A DNA stretch of 64,000 nucleotides from Deinococcus sp. Marseille-Q6407 (GTDB taxonomy: Bacteria > Deinococcota > Deinococci > Deinococcales > Deinococcaceae). Positions 37,851 to 48,432 of this stretch are shown piece after piece. The number at the start of each line of letters is the position of its first letter. Position 1 is the first letter of the stretch. Both the position numbers and the translations under genes were made by a program. The stretch spans positions 967,369 to 1,031,368 of the forward strand of contig NZ_CAMPFU010000002.1 in the NCBI RefSeq assembly GCF_946848805.1, given 5' to 3'. The notes under the pieces were generated by a model. It had not been told where the DNA came from. It worked only from the letters and a program-made list of their open reading frames with translations, and did no database searches.

Positions 37851-39365
37851 ATGCCCGCACAAACGATGGAAGAACTGGTCAGCCTGTGCAAGCGCCGCGG
37901 ATTCATTTTTCAGAGCAGTGAAATCTACGGCGGCCTGCAGGGCTTTTACGATTACGGCCCCCTCGGCGTGGAGCTGAAGAACAACATCAAGAACGCCTGG
38001 TGGCGCGCCAACATCTACGAGCGCGACGATATGGAGGGCCTCGACGCCTCGATCATCATGCACCGGCTGGCGCTGCGGCACTCCGGCCACGAGGCCACCT
38101 TCAACGACCCGATGGTGGACAACAAGAAGACCAAGAAGCGTTACCGCCTGGACCACCTGGTCAAGGACCAGAAGGCCGACGTGCTGGCCAAAGTCGCCGC
38201 TGCCGTGAACGAATCGCCCGACAACATCGCCGCCGTTTCGGCCCGCTTGATGGAGCAGCCGGCCCGCGCCGCCGAGATTCTGGTGGAAGCCGGCGTGCGT
38301 GACGCTTTCAGCGGCGAAGTGGGCGAGTGGACCGAGCCGCGCCCCTTCAACATGATGTTCAAGACTTCCATCGGCCCGGTGGCCGACGAGGACTCTTTCG
38401 GCTACCTGCGCCCCGAAACCGCTCAGGGCATCTTCCTGAACTTCAAGAATGTGGTGGACTCCACCAGCCGCCGGCTGCCGTTCGGTATCGCCCAGATCGG
38501 CAAGGCGTTCCGCAACGAGATCACTCCGCGCAACTTCGTGTTCCGGGTGCGCGAGATGGAGCAGATGGAAATCGAGTTCTTCTGCGCCCCCGGCACCGAT
38601 GAGGAGTGGCACGAGCACTGGCTGCAAAAGCGCCTGCAATGGTGGGAAGACCAGGGCGTGCCGCGCGAGAAGATCATCGTGGAGAACGTGCCCAAGGACG
38701 ACCTGGCGCACTACTCCAAGCGCACCTACGACCTGATGTACGATTTCCCCACCCTGGGCCACGATGAAATCGAAGGCATCGCCAACCGCACCGATTTTGA
38801 CCTGGGTTCGCACACCAAGGGTCAGGCCGAACTGGGGCTGACCGCGCAGGTGATGGAGAACAACGATTCCATCGCCAAGCTGACCATTCCGCACCCCGAC
38901 ACCAACAAGCCGGTGGTGCCGTTCGTGATTGAGCCCTCGGCCGGCGTGGACCGCGCCATGCTGGCGGTGCTGAGCGAGGCGTACCACAAGGAAACCCTGG
39001 AGAACGGCAACGAGCGCACCGTGCTGAAGCTGAAGCCACACCTCGCACCCATCAAGGTGGCGGTGATTCCGCTGGCCCGCAACAAGCCCGAACTGGTGGA
39101 CCTAGCCCGGCAGATCAAGGCCGATCTGCAGAAGCTGGGGCTGGGCCGCATTCTGCTCGAAGAAAGCGGCAACATCGGCAAAGCTTACCGCCGCCACGAC
39201 GAAGTGGGCACACCGTTTTGCGTAACGGTGGATTTCGATACCGTGGGCAAGGGCGACGATGAAGCCCTGACCAACACCGTGACGGTCCGTGACCGTGACA
39301 CCCTGGCGCAGGAGCGGATACAGATCAGCGAGCTGGGCCGCTGGCTGGCAGAAAAGCTGCGCTGA
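37851..39365 (+). CDS. glyQS: Glycyl-tRNA synthetase, single-chain class II form
   Basis: The enzyme charges tRNA-Gly. This is the alpha-2 eukaryote/archaea-like form of 504 residues, not the alpha2-beta2 form. It opens [20 protein letters not shown] ([20 protein letters not shown]), then [20 protein letters not shown]. The class II motifs follow: motif 2 region [20 protein letters not shown], preceded by [14 protein letters not shown], and motif 3 [15 protein letters not shown], with the anticodon-binding domain at the C-terminus ([15 protein letters not shown]). The ATG at 37851 has AGGAAGAAAGG just upstream. Expression is controlled by the T-box leader. Two terminator-like hairpins follow. 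Confidence 0.97.
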   Translation: MPAQTMEELVSLCKRRGFIFQSSEIYGGLQGFYDYGPLGVELKNNIKNAWWRANIYERDDMEGLDASIIMHRLALRHSGHEATFNDPMVDNKKTKKRYRLDHLVKDQKADVLAKVAAAVNESPDNIAAVSARLMEQPARAAEILVEAGVRDAFSGEVGEWTEPRPFNMMFKTSIGPVADEDSFGYLRPETAQGIFLNFKNVVDSTSRRLPFGIAQIGKAFRNEITPRNFVFRVREMEQMEIEFFCAPGTDEEWHEHWLQKRLQWWEDQGVPREKIIVENVPKDDLAHYSKRTYDLMYDFPTLGHDEIEGIANRTDFDLGSHTKGQAELGLTAQVMENNDSIAKLTIPHPDTNKPVVPFVIEPSAGVDRAMLAVLSEAYHKETLENGNERTVLKLKPHLAPIKVAVIPLARNKPELVDLARQIKADLQKLGLGRILLEESGNIGKAYRRHDEVGTPFCVTVDFDTVGKGDDEALTNTVTVRDRDTLAQERIQISELGRWLAEKLR

Positions 39366-39400
39366 GCTTCTATTCTGAAACACCAAAGAGATAAGAACAG

Positions 39401-39427
39401 CCCCGTCATTCAATGGCGGGGTTTTTC
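39401..39427 (+). terminator. Rho-independent terminator of glyQS
   Basis: CCCCGTCATT C AATGGCGGGG forms an almost perfect stem (39401-39421), followed by TTTTTCAG. Confidence 0.88.
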
Positions 39428-39454
39428 AGTTGGGCGGCGAAAAGATAGATGAAG

Positions 39455-39484
39455 CGGCAGCGCCTGAACGCTGCCACTTTTTTA
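39455..39484 (+). terminator. Second terminator hairpin downstream of glyQS
   Basis: GGCAGCGCCTGAACGCTGCC is followed by ACTTTTTTAC, in tandem with the first terminator and just before the convergent gene. Confidence 0.75.
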
Positions 39485-39509
39485 CTTGAATTTACTCTGA
39501 AGCTTTAAC

Positions 39510-40088
39510 TCAGCTGACCTGACGGCCGCCGTGCTTGGCGACAGCGTCCATCAGGGCGCCTTCGGGCACGTTGTCATCCACGGCCACAGCGCGGCCACCG
39601 CCCTGGTAAGTTTCGTTCAGGGCGCTGTACTGGGTCGAGGGGGTGTCGTAGGTGTCGTAGTAGGTGGCGTCGTCGGCTTCGCGGGCCGCTTCACCAGCGG
39701 CGCCCACAGCGGCGCCCACGCCACTGCCCAGCAGGGTCAGGCCGATCAGGGGAGCAGCCAGGCCACCGGTTGCCACGGTAGCGGCAGTCGCGCCGGCCAG
39801 AGCAGCGCCGGCCAGACCAGCGGCAGCGCCGGTCACAGCGCCTACAGCGGTGCCCTTCATGGCTTCCTGGCCCACATCGGTGCCTTCGGTGCCGGCAGTT
39901 TCACTGTAGGTGCCGGCTGCGTAGTGATCGGTGGTGTACTGGGTGCCAGTGCTGCGGCCAGTGAAGCCTTCGGTCTGGCCCTGGGTGTAGGCATGCTGGC
40001 GGCTGTCTTCACGCACCAGGCCCTGGGTCTTCAGTTCGTTGGCAAAAGCATCGGCCTGCTGTGCGGTCGGGAACACGAAATGTTTCAT
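39510..40088 (-). CDS. Glycine-zipper stress-type protein, 192 aa
   Basis: The N-terminal ~30 residues (HFVFPTAQQADAFANELKTQ) resemble general-stress/DUF1269-like domains, in which residues of an input sequence are scanned for stress proteins of the YflT type. The middle (about 75-135) is an alanine/glycine-rich stretch (VGAVTGAAAGLAGAALAGAT) of glycine-zipper type that can insert into membranes. The tail is acidic and tyrosine-rich. No enzyme motif is seen. An envelope or desiccation-related role is possible but not shown. Confidence 0.6.
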   Translation of the reverse strand: MKHFVFPTAQQADAFANELKTQGLVREDSRQHAYTQGQTEGFTGRSTGTQYTTDHYAAGTYSETAGTEGTDVGQEAMKGTAVGAVTGAAAGLAGAALAGATAATVATGGLAAPLIGLTLLGSGVGAAVGAAGEAAREADDATYYDTYDTPSTQYSALNETYQGGGRAVAVDDNVPEGALMDAVAKHGGRQVS

Positions 40089-40166
40089 AGGTCCCAGTCT
40101 GACAGCCTCAGCGGCATATCCATGAGAAGAGTCACAAAGTGACTTTGGTCAAACTTGGGAAGCACT

Positions 40167-40967
40167 TTAAGGCCGCGGGCGGTCAGGGTCCAGTAAGTCC
40201 TCGGCATACTTGTCGTTGAGATATTCGCGGCGTACCGCAAACTCACGTTGCTGTTCGGCGGTGATATAAGCGGCAATCTGACGCATCCGCTGCTCAATCA
40301 GCGCCAGCGAACGTTCCAGCTCGGCCAGCTCGGCGGAATCACTTCCCACGCGGCTGTACAGGTCCAGCAGCTCGGGCAGATCACGGGTGGCGGCCTGCTG
40401 CGCCTCGTAGCGCTCGCGGCCGAGTTCGCCTTCTACGGCTTTCAGAGCCTCATCGGTCGCCGTGATGGCGCCGCGCAGCGCCGGCCGCACCTGGGGCGGC
40501 AGCCGGGTCCCGTAACGGGTCCAGAGCCGTACCAGTTCTCGCCGGGCCGATTGCTGCTGCACCTGCTCCTGGGCCTCTCCCACCCGCTGCTGAACTCGCT
40601 GCAGTTGTTGCTGCCCGGTTTTCAGACTGCGGCGAGCGGTCTGCACCCCAAAGTAAGCGGTGCCTAGCGCAGCCAGCAGCAACAGCGCCAGCAACACCGT
40701 GCCGACTGTCCCATAGCCCGTCACGAAGGCGACCAGCGAGAAGACAAACAGCAGAGACATGATCGCCAGCCCAGCCGCTCCTGCCAGTGCCACGCCGAAA
40801 GCCCGCTGCAACCAAGAAAGGCCCGGCGCTGCTGGCCGCGAGACCTCCTGCAGGGGGATAGGTCCCTGCGGCTCGGGCGCCATCGGTTGTAGCTGGGGCG
40901 CTGTCTGGGTGGCCGGCTCGGTGGTCTGCGTGGGCGCAGCTTTCCGGGGAGGACGGGAACGTGTCAC
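40167..40967 (-). CDS. Hypothetical membrane protein with coiled coil, 266 aa
   Basis: Not assigned to a family. A proline/glutamine-rich N-terminus (~50 residues) is followed by two membrane helices (GVALAGAAGLAIMSLLFVFS; GTVGTVLLALLLLAALGTAY). A long charged region with strong coiled-coil character comes next (QQQLQRVQQRVGEAQEQVQQ; ELERSLALIEQRMRQIAAY). The start is placed at GTG 40967 because TATCAT lies six bases before it. The upstream in-frame start would place the promoter inside the coding sequence. The protein may scaffold envelope or cytoplasmic partners. Confidence 0.65.
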   Translation of the reverse strand: MTRSRPPRKAAPTQTTEPATQTAPQLQPMAPEPQGPIPLQEVSRPAAPGLSWLQRAFGVALAGAAGLAIMSLLFVFSLVAFVTGYGTVGTVLLALLLLAALGTAYFGVQTARRSLKTGQQQLQRVQQRVGEAQEQVQQQSARRELVRLWTRYGTRLPPQVRPALRGAITATDEALKAVEGELGRERYEAQQAATRDLPELLDLYSRVGSDSAELAELERSLALIEQRMRQIAAYITAEQQREFAVRREYLNDKYAEDLLDPDRPRP

Positions 40968-40979
40968 CCTGAAATGATA
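40968..40979 (-). promoter_or_regulatory. Leaderless-type promoter of the coiled-coil membrane protein gene
   Basis: TATCAT on the minus strand (40979-40974) is six bases before the GTG at 40967. Confidence 0.6.
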
Positions 40980-40998
40980 GGCCGCGTTGCCTGACCAC

Positions 40999-41033
40999 AA
41001 AGAAAGCGGGCCACCCGGTCAGGGGCGGCCCGC
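40999..41033 (-). terminator. Terminator of the beta-barrel protein gene
   Basis: On the minus strand GCGGGCC (41033-41027) pairs with GGCCCGC (41012-41006), followed by TTTCTTTG. Confidence 0.8.
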
Positions 41034-41075
41034 AAGGAACCCTAAAGGCTGCAGGGTTCTGGAAAAGTTCTCAGC

Positions 41076-41741
41076 TTAGAGCCGGACCTTGACGCCCACT
41101 TTGGCCTTGATGTCGGTGCTGGGCTGGTTGAAGATTTCGTCCTGGGTGGCGTAGGCCGGGTCACCGGGACGGCTGGTTTCACTGCGGCCGGAGCTGTCGG
41201 TGTAGGTGATATTGCCGCCAAAGAACTGGTCCACACCCAGGTCGCCCACCACACTCACGTTGTTGGCCACCGGATAAGCCACCTGTAAGCCGCCGCCCAC
41301 ACCGAACGCACTGCTGGAGTAGGTGGAAGTTTTGCCATTTCCGTCACTCACATTGGCTTTGAAGGCGCCGTAGCGGCCACCGGCATAGACTAGGGTATCG
41401 GCGCCCTGGGCCACCTGGCCCAAGCGGTAGGTGCCGTCCACACCAAAGACCGTCTGGCTGCCGGACTCGGTATACCCTGCCTGGGCAAAGTCGAACAGGC
41501 CGCCGGTAACAGCTTCGTCATTCACTGCGTCCTTGATGTTGGCAAAGCTGCCGCTCACCTTGACGCCCATGGGGCCGGCCACCGCAGGCACATGGACGAA
41601 CACTTCGGCGCCCGTGCCGCCGGCATACCCACCGGTCAGGCCCAGTTCCACGCCACTCTGGCCCACCTGGGTCCGAGCCCCACTCTGAGCGCCGGCCACG
41701 CCCAGGGCTGCCAGCACTGCAACTGTCAGAATCTTTTTCAT
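41076..41741 (-). CDS. Exported outer-membrane beta-barrel-like protein
   Basis: The 221-residue protein starts with a signal peptide (KKILTVAVLAALGVAGAQSG). It continues as alternating hydrophobic/polar strands rich in Gly, Val, Tyr and Thr (VELGLTGGYAGGTGAEVFVH, ADTLVYAGGRYGAFKANVSD, AFGVGGGLQVAYPVANNVSV), ending with an aromatic/hydrophobic C-terminus KAKVGVKVRL, typical of small beta-barrels. It has no cysteines. A structural or porin-like role in the outer envelope is likely. TAAACT sits seven bases before the ATG, and GGAACTT may double as a weak ribosome site. Confidence 0.7.
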   Translation of the reverse strand: MKKILTVAVLAALGVAGAQSGARTQVGQSGVELGLTGGYAGGTGAEVFVHVPAVAGPMGVKVSGSFANIKDAVNDEAVTGGLFDFAQAGYTESGSQTVFGVDGTYRLGQVAQGADTLVYAGGRYGAFKANVSDGNGKTSTYSSSAFGVGGGLQVAYPVANNVSVVGDLGVDQFFGGNITYTDSSGRSETSRPGDPAYATQDEIFNQPSTDIKAKVGVKVRL

Positions 41742-41754
41742 AAGTTCCAGTTTA
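41742..41754 (-). promoter_or_regulatory. Leaderless-type promoter of the beta-barrel gene
   Basis: TAAACT on the minus strand (41754-41749) is seven bases before the ATG at 41741. Confidence 0.55.
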
Positions 41755-42079
41755 GGGGGCCAGGGTGACGCGATTCTGAAAACAGACCCTATATGCAGGG
41801 CCAAAGTCTTGAGCGACCGCCAATGCCCGGCCAAATCGACCCGTCAAATCCACCGGCCAAATCTGTTAGACTTCGGCAAAATTGAACTCGGTACAAGTTT
41901 ATGGACACCGCGCCGTTCTCCCCCACCTTTTCCGTCCCGGCCGCAGTGTCAGCTACCGGGGATTCGGGGGAGGCGGCCTGTTTTAGACTGAAAAGGCCGG
42001 AATCAATCGGAAGCGGGGCCGCACCAAAGCAAAGCAGTAGAGCGAGGAGGCGGCCCAGCAGCTCTCCAGGAGGACACTT
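41755..42079. other. Intergenic region and etfB leader
   Basis: No gene is seen. TAGACT at 41867-41872 is a candidate -10 for etfB and would give a leader of about 200 bases. AAATC occurs three times just upstream (41833, 41846 and 41858). AGGAGG at 42069-42074 is the etfB ribosome binding site, so this mRNA is not leaderless. Confidence 0.4.
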
Positions 42080-42841
42080 ATGAAAATTCTGACCCTGATT
42101 CGCCAAGTTCCCGACGCCGAAGCCCGTGTGAAAGCGGCCGGTGGCCAGATAGATCTGAGCAGCACCACCATGGTGATTGACGGTATGGACGAGTACGGCG
42201 TGGAAGAGTCGCTGCAGCTGCGCGAAAGCGGCGCCGACGTTGAAGAGATCATCGGCCTGGCCGTGGGCCCGGCCCAGACCGAAGACGCCCTGCGCACCGC
42301 GCTGGCGATGGGCATTGACCGCGCCATTCATGTGGAAACCGAAGGCTATATGGACCCGATCGCCGTGAGCCGCATCGTGGCGACCATCGCCCAGGAAGAA
42401 GGCGTGCAGCTGATCCTGGCCGGCGGCCAGCAGGCCGACTGGGACAGCCAGGCCCTGGGTGCCGCGACCGCCGAACGCCTGGGCTGGCCCCAGGCCACCT
42501 GGACCAACGATCTGAGCATCAGCGGGACCACCCTGACCGGCAAGCACGATGTGGACAGCGGCAGCGAGAACTTCCAGATGGAACTGCCCGCCGTGGTCAC
42601 CACCCAGCAGGGCCTGAACGAACCGCGCTACCCCACCCTGCCCAACATCATGAAGGCCAAGAAAAAGGAACTGCGCAAAGAAGACCTGGGCCGCTTCGGC
42701 GCCGAAAACGGCGTGCAGCTGGTGAGCAGCGAGATTCAGGTGCGCCAGCGCAAGAACCAGCTGATCGACGGCAAGGACCCGCAGGCCGCCGCGCAGGAAC
42801 TGCTGAACCTGCTGCGCAACGAAGCCAAAGTCCTGAACTGA
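42080..42841 (+). CDS. etfB: Electron transfer flavoprotein beta subunit
   Basis: EtfB pairs with EtfA to take electrons from acyl-CoA and other dehydrogenases and pass them toward the quinone pool. The 253 residues show [20 protein letters not shown], the AMP-binding region [20 protein letters not shown], and the family signature [20 protein letters not shown] followed by [13 protein letters not shown], the recognition loop. It is first in an operon with etfA (98 bp downstream) and a phospholipase A2-like gene. Confidence 0.96.
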   Translation: MKILTLIRQVPDAEARVKAAGGQIDLSSTTMVIDGMDEYGVEESLQLRESGADVEEIIGLAVGPAQTEDALRTALAMGIDRAIHVETEGYMDPIAVSRIVATIAQEEGVQLILAGGQQADWDSQALGAATAERLGWPQATWTNDLSISGTTLTGKHDVDSGSENFQMELPAVVTTQQGLNEPRYPTLPNIMKAKKKELRKEDLGRFGAENGVQLVSSEIQVRQRKNQLIDGKDPQAAAQELLNLLRNEAKVLN

Positions 42842-42938
42842 GTTCTGCCTCGCCCAGGCTATGCGCCGGGCGCCGGGTGGACCCCGAACCTTCCAGCCGT
42901 TTTCTCTTCTCCCCTTTCCAACCGAAGGAGTGCCTTAA

Positions 42939-43885
<947 letters not shown>

Positions 43886-43886
<1 letters not shown>

Positions 43887-44380
43887 TGCTGAGCCGGTGG
43901 CAGCAGGCCGGCGCCGGTGCCCTGCTGGGTCTGGCGCTCAGCGGCTGCACACCGGCGTTTCATCCGCAGCCGGCACCTCCCAGCCTGCTGGCCCGCTCCA
44001 GCGAGGCTGTTGCCCTGATCAAACAGCTGGGCTGGGGCACGCCTGAAGCGCTGGCGGCCGCCCGGCCCCGGCTGGAGCCGCTCTGGCCGGAGCTGGACTG
44101 GGAAGGCAACGGGTGCAGCACGCCCAAAGGGCTGGATTTGGGCCACCGGGAGGACTTTACCCCGGCCTGCAACGTGCATGATTTTGCCTATCACAACCTG
44201 CGGGTGCTGGAACCGACGGCGGCCAACCGCCGCGCCAGCGACGAGGCTTTCCGCCGGAACCTGTGGGCCATCTGTGAGCGCAAGCCGGCCAATGCGCAGC
44301 TCAGTTGTTACTCGGCGGCCGCGGCCTATTACGCGGCTGTGCGGTTGCGGGGCAGCACCCGCTTCGCTCCGGGAACCTGA
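43886..44380 (+). CDS. Prokaryotic phospholipase A2-like lipoprotein
   Basis: Bacterial phospholipases A2 of this family hydrolyse the sn-2 ester of phospholipids with a His-Asp dyad. This 164-residue protein has a lipobox (LGLALSGC near residue 20), so it is probably a membrane-anchored lipoprotein. The catalytic core is GNGCSTPKGLDLGHREDFTP followed by ACNVHDFAYHNLRVL, containing the HD dyad and a likely disulfide cysteine. Later C residues (WAICERK, LSCYSAA) fit the family. It overlaps the etfA stop, which is an unexpected partnership. No Ca-binding loop of the animal type is seen. Confidence 0.85.
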
Positions 44381-44403
44381 GCCAGAGCACTAGAGACGGG
44401 TTA

Positions 44404-44448
44404 GCAGGCTGCGGTTCCACCCATTTGTGGAACCGCAGCCTGCTTTTT
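44404..44448 (+). terminator. Strong terminator of the etfBA-phospholipase operon
   Basis: A perfect 17-bp stem, GCAGGCTGCGGTTCCAC (44404-44420) and its complement (44427-44443), with loop CCATTT, is followed by TTTTT. Confidence 0.95.
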
Positions 44449-44469
44449 GATGTTCCTGAGTGCCAGGCT

Positions 44470-45486
44470 TCAGCCAGTCTCCTGACCAGAGCGCCAGGCG
44501 TCCTCAGCATGTACCCGCGCCCAGGCCCGCTCAAAAGCGGGATAGGAGTGGACGTCAGCCAGCGCTTCGGCCAGGCCGGCAGCCAGCGTCATGCGGCGCA
44601 GATGCATGCTGGTCTGGAAACTGCCCTCTGGCCACTCGGCGTGGGTGTGCAGGGTGCCGCCTTCATCGGCCTCCAGCACGAAACGGGCGTCCGGCCCCAG
44701 CAGCTCGGCGCGGCACAGGTCACTATTCTCGCGGCCACAGTCCTCGGACTCGATCAGCACAGCGTCCAGATGCGGCCAGCCCAGGGTGTCGGCCACCCAG
44801 GCGCCGAACAACTGCGCCGGCAGTGCGTTCTGCCCGGCGTAAGTCAGGTGCAGCTCGTGCAGCCCTGGCAGCTGCCGGGCCGCCTCGGGGCGGTCGAAAA
44901 CCTGCGCTAACGCCTCGCGCCAGCCGCTCAGGCGCGGCCAGCCCAGATCGGCCAGGGCGTAATGCCGGCCCGGGCAGATCTCCAGCGTCAGCGAATCACA
45001 GATGACCTTGTCGGCCAGTTCGGTCAGCTCGGCCAGCAGCGGGCCGCCGGGCCGGCGCTCGGCCGCCCACCAGATGTAGTTGAGGGTGGCCGGGCGCAGC
45101 AGCGGCAGGATGGCGCCGCGCAGCTGTTCCTCGTCCGCTTCCAGCACCAGCCGCTCCACGTAGCGCCCACCCTCCTGCGGCACCAGGCTGACCTGCACCT
45201 CGACCACGTCGCTGCCTTCCAGCACGCCGATAATCTGCCGCCCGGCGTAGCGGCCCTGCAGCCCGGCCAGCGCCGCTTCCACTTTTTTCAGGTGGGTGCG
45301 CTCGGTCAGCGCCACCAGGTTGCCGGTGGCCGCGCGGGTTTGCACACCCAGGCAGTCCCACAGTTCACCGATAGTGTTCTCAGCGCCGCGCACCGTGGTC
45401 AGGCGCGGCTCCAGGCAGGCCGGGTCGGGTGCCTGGCCCTGCGCGGCATGACTCTGGGCCGCACGTTTCTGAGCGGCCGGGCTCAC
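44470..45486 (-). CDS. opcA: Glucose-6-phosphate dehydrogenase assembly protein OpcA
   Basis: OpcA activates and helps assemble glucose-6-phosphate dehydrogenase in cyanobacteria and actinobacteria. The 338 residues carry the family pattern [33 protein letters not shown], and [20 protein letters not shown] with nearby [20 protein letters not shown]. Its GTG start overlaps the stop codon of zwf by 4 bases (GTGA), so it is third in the gnd-zwf-opcA operon, exactly where its partner is encoded. Confidence 0.9.
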   Translation of the reverse strand: MSPAAQKRAAQSHAAQGQAPDPACLEPRLTTVRGAENTIGELWDCLGVQTRAATGNLVALTERTHLKKVEAALAGLQGRYAGRQIIGVLEGSDVVEVQVSLVPQEGGRYVERLVLEADEEQLRGAILPLLRPATLNYIWWAAERRPGGPLLAELTELADKVICDSLTLEICPGRHYALADLGWPRLSGWREALAQVFDRPEAARQLPGLHELHLTYAGQNALPAQLFGAWVADTLGWPHLDAVLIESEDCGRENSDLCRAELLGPDARFVLEADEGGTLHTHAEWPEGSFQTSMHLRRMTLAAGLAEALADVHSYPAFERAWARVHAEDAWRSGQETG

Positions 45487-47306
45487 AGCCGTCTCCAGCG
45501 CCGGTCCTCACCGATCAGACGGTCGGCGTCGTCGGGGCCCCAGGTACCGCTGGTGTACAGCTGCGGGCGGCCCTGGCCTTCCCAGGCGTCGATCAGGCCC
45601 TGCACAATGCGCCAGGATTCCATCACTTCCTCCTCGCGGGGAAACAGCGAAGCGTCGCCGGTCAGGGCGTCCAGCAGCAGGCGCGAGTAAGGGCTCTCCA
45701 GCGGCGCACCGAACGCGTCGTAGCGGAAGTCCATCACCACCTCGCGCAGGTCCATCTCCTGCCCCGGCATCTTGGAGCTGATCTTGAGGCTGACCCCTTC
45801 ATCCGGCTGAATCCGGAAGGCCAGCACGTTGCGCTCCACATTGGGAAAGATGCTCAGCGGCGGGCGCTTGAAGACCACCGCGATTTCCGTGACTTTTTTG
45901 GGCAGCCGCTTGCCGGTCCGCAGGAAAAACGGCACACCCTGCCAGCGCCAGTTGTCCACTTCCAGCCGCACCGCTACGTAGGTGGCCGTCCGCGAGTCGG
46001 GGCTGACGCCTTCCTCGTCGGTGTAGGCGGCCAGCCGCTCGCCGTAGAGGGTGCCGGCTGCGTACTGCCCGCGCACCGCCACCTGATCGGCCGTTTCGGG
46101 GGTAATCCGGCCAATCGCCTGAAAGACTTTGACTTTCTCGTCGCGCAGGGCATCGGGCGAGCCGGGCGCAGGCGGTTCCATCGCGGTCAGGGCCAGCAGC
46201 TGCAGCAGGTGATTTTGCAGCATGTCGCGCACCACGCCGGCTTCCTCGTAGTAGGCGGCGCGGCCTTCCAGCCCCAGGTCCTCGGAGGCCGTGATCTGCA
46301 CATGGTCAATCAGGTTGCGGTTCCACAGTGGCTCGAAAATGGCGTTGCCGAACCGGATCGCCAGCAGGTTCTGCACCGTTTCCTTGCCCAGATAATGGTC
46401 AATGCGGTAAATCTGCGACTCGTCCCAGTAGCGGGTCAGCCGGGCCTGCAACTCGCGGGCCGATTGCAGGTCGCGCCCGAACGGTTTTTCGATCACCAGC
46501 CGGCGCCAGCCCTCGTCCTGACGGTGGAGGCCCTGCCCGGCCAGCCCGTCGCTGACGGTGATAAACAGGCTGGGCGGCAGCGAGAGATAAAACAGGGCGT
46601 TGGACGTATCGCGCTCGTCACAGAAAGTGGCGATCTGGGCATAGACATCCGGCTGCGAGAGGTCGCCAAAACGGTAATCCAGCGTCTGCAAGAAGGCCTG
46701 CAGGCTGCCCTCGTCAATCTGGTCGGTTTCGCTGCTTTCGCGCAGGGCCTTTTCCACGTAGCTGCGGAACTCGCCCGCCGCCATCTCCTGGCGGCCGATA
46801 CCCAGCACCTGCACCGCGCTATTCAGCAGGCCGTCTTGGAACAGCCCAAAAATGGCCGGCAGCAGCTTGCGCCGCGAGAGATCACCGGTGACCCCGAAAA
46901 TCACCAGCGTGGCCGGCTCGGGGGCGCTCTGCCGGTGCATCACGTCGCGGAAAGGGTTGCCGACCGGCTCCGTGGCCGCGCCTGGCTGAGTCTGACCCGC
47001 CGGGGCAGCGGCGGCGGCCGGTTGCGGTTTGGGCGCAGGCTGAGAAGCGGCGCGCTTCTTGCCGGCCGCTTTTGGAGCGCTGGCTTTGGCCGCCTTGGCC
47101 CCCTTCTGGGCCTTGGCCGCTTTCGGGGTTTTGACAGCTTTCTGGGTTTTGTCAGCTTTCTGGGCCTGAGCAGTTGCCTGGGCCTTGCCGGCCTTCTGGC
47201 TGCTTTTAGCGCTGGCGGTGTCGGCCACCCCGCGGCTGGCCTTTACCTTGTCCTGGCTGGCCTTGGTTTTATTGGCCTTGCTGGCTTTGGGAGATTTGCT
47301 GCTCAT
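45483..47306 (-). CDS. zwf: Glucose-6-phosphate dehydrogenase with a lysine/alanine-rich N-terminal tail
   Basis: Zwf oxidises glucose 6-phosphate, making NADPH in the oxidative pentose phosphate pathway. The core (from about residue 128) has [20 protein letters not shown] (nucleotide binding), [10 protein letters not shown], and the active-site motif [20 protein letters not shown] near residue 302. The first ~125 residues are foreign to the usual ~490-residue enzyme: [35 protein letters not shown] and then a Pro/Ala/Gln stretch. About a quarter of residues 2-85 are lysine, which resembles the tails of histone H1-like bacterial proteins. The ATG overlaps the gnd stop (ATGA), so the tail is not an artefact of a wrong upstream start. 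Confidence 0.95.
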   Translation of the reverse strand: MSSKSPKASKANKTKASQDKVKASRGVADTASAKSSQKAGKAQATAQAQKADKTQKAVKTPKAAKAQKGAKAAKASAPKAAGKKRAASQPAPKPQPAAAAAPAGQTQPGAATEPVGNPFRDVMHRQSAPEPATLVIFGVTGDLSRRKLLPAIFGLFQDGLLNSAVQVLGIGRQEMAAGEFRSYVEKALRESSETDQIDEGSLQAFLQTLDYRFGDLSQPDVYAQIATFCDERDTSNALFYLSLPPSLFITVSDGLAGQGLHRQDEGWRRLVIEKPFGRDLQSARELQARLTRYWDESQIYRIDHYLGKETVQNLLAIRFGNAIFEPLWNRNLIDHVQITASEDLGLEGRAAYYEEAGVVRDMLQNHLLQLLALTAMEPPAPGSPDALRDEKVKVFQAIGRITPETADQVAVRGQYAAGTLYGERLAAYTDEEGVSPDSRTATYVAVRLEVDNWRWQGVPFFLRTGKRLPKKVTEIAVVFKRPPLSIFPNVERNVLAFRIQPDEGVSLKISSKMPGQEMDLREVVMDFRYDAFGAPLESPYSRLLLDALTGDASLFPREEEVMESWRIVQGLIDAWEGQGRPQLYTSGTWGPDDADRLIGEDRRWRRL

Positions 47307-48343
47307 TCGGGGTCCTTCACGCGCTGCTGGCCAGTTTCACCCAGCTGTTCGGCGGCGCTGGTCTGGGCAGGGTTGATATCCGGCACCAGCCCCTCTTCGC
47401 GGTGGGCTTCCACCGTCTTGACGGCGTGGCCGCCAAACGCGCGGCGCATCACGCTGAGCATCTGGCCGGCGTAGCTCAGCTCCTGCTGGCTAAGGAAACG
47501 CATCTGGGTGGCCAGGGTGATGACCGGGGTGGGCACGCCTTCTTCAATCGAATCAATGATGGTCCAGCGGCCCTCGCCCGAGTCGGCCACGTAATCGCTC
47601 ACACCACTGAGGTCGGTGTCGGACTGCAGCGCTTCGGCGGTCAGGTCCAGCAGCCAGGAGCGGATCACGCTGCCGTGGCGCCACAGTTCGGCAATCTGGC
47701 CCATATCCAGCCCGAAATCGTCCTTGGCCCGCATCAGCTCGAAGCCCTCGGCGTAAGCCTGCATCATGCCGTACTCGATGCCGTTGTGGACCATCTTCAC
47801 GTAGTGCCCCGAGCCGCTCGGGCCCATCCGGCCCCAGCCACGGTCGGGCGCCGGGGCCAGCGTTTCCAGCAGCGGCCGCAGGCGCTCCACCGCCTCCTGC
47901 TCGCCGCCCACCATCATGGCGTAGCCTTCCTTGAGGCCCCAGACCCCGCCGGACGTGCCCACGTCCACATAGTGCAGGCCCTGGGCACGCAGTTCCTCGG
48001 CGCGGCGCATGGTGTCTTTGTAGTTAGAGTTGCCCCCGTCAATGATGATGTCGCCCGGCGCCATCTGGGCGGCCAGATCGTCCAGCACGCTCTGGGTGAT
48101 GGGCCCGGCCGGCACCATCATCCACACGGCCCGGGTGCCGGGTTCACCCAGCTGCTCCAGCATGGCGCCCACGCTGGCCGCTCCTTCCATGCCCTGCTCG
48201 GTCAGCCCGGCCACCACGGCGGCGTCGCGGTCAAAGCCCACCACCCGGCAGCCGCCTGCCAGAAGCCGGCGCACCATGTTGCCGCCCATCTTGCCCAGGC
48301 CGATCATGCCCAACGCTGCTGCGGTTTTCGTCGTTGCTGTCAT
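47303..48343 (-). CDS. gnd: 6-Phosphogluconate dehydrogenase, decarboxylating (GntZ/YqeC type)
   Basis: Gnd converts 6-phosphogluconate to ribulose 5-phosphate with NAD(P)H formation. The 346-residue length marks the short bacterial form. Seen are [60 protein letters not shown], and the active-site region [20 protein letters not shown]. The ATG at 48343 follows TATCAT by six bases. Its stop overlaps the zwf start, making gnd first in the gnd-zwf-opcA operon, so the two oxidative steps and the assembly factor are made together. Confidence 0.96.
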   Translation of the reverse strand: MTATTKTAAALGMIGLGKMGGNMVRRLLAGGCRVVGFDRDAAVVAGLTEQGMEGAASVGAMLEQLGEPGTRAVWMMVPAGPITQSVLDDLAAQMAPGDIIIDGGNSNYKDTMRRAEELRAQGLHYVDVGTSGGVWGLKEGYAMMVGGEQEAVERLRPLLETLAPAPDRGWGRMGPSGSGHYVKMVHNGIEYGMMQAYAEGFELMRAKDDFGLDMGQIAELWRHGSVIRSWLLDLTAEALQSDTDLSGVSDYVADSGEGRWTIIDSIEEGVPTPVITLATQMRFLSQQELSYAGQMLSVMRRAFGGHAVKTVEAHREEGLVPDINPAQTSAAEQLGETGQQRVKDPE

Positions 48344-48355
48344 GGGGGCATGATA
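48344..48355 (-). promoter_or_regulatory. Leaderless-type promoter of the gnd-zwf-opcA operon
   Basis: TATCAT on the minus strand (48355-48350) is six bases before the ATG at 48343. Confidence 0.65.
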
Positions 48356-48432
48356 CGCGCCCTCTGCCCAGCTCAGGCTCAGAAATAAGCCCCCGTGAAC
48401 CCTTCCGGAAACCGCGCCGCAGCGACCCGAAT

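Noticed and set aside
41901..42083. Small plus-strand frame upstream of etfB
   Set aside because: It lies in the etfB leader, overlaps the ribosome binding site and has unusual composition.
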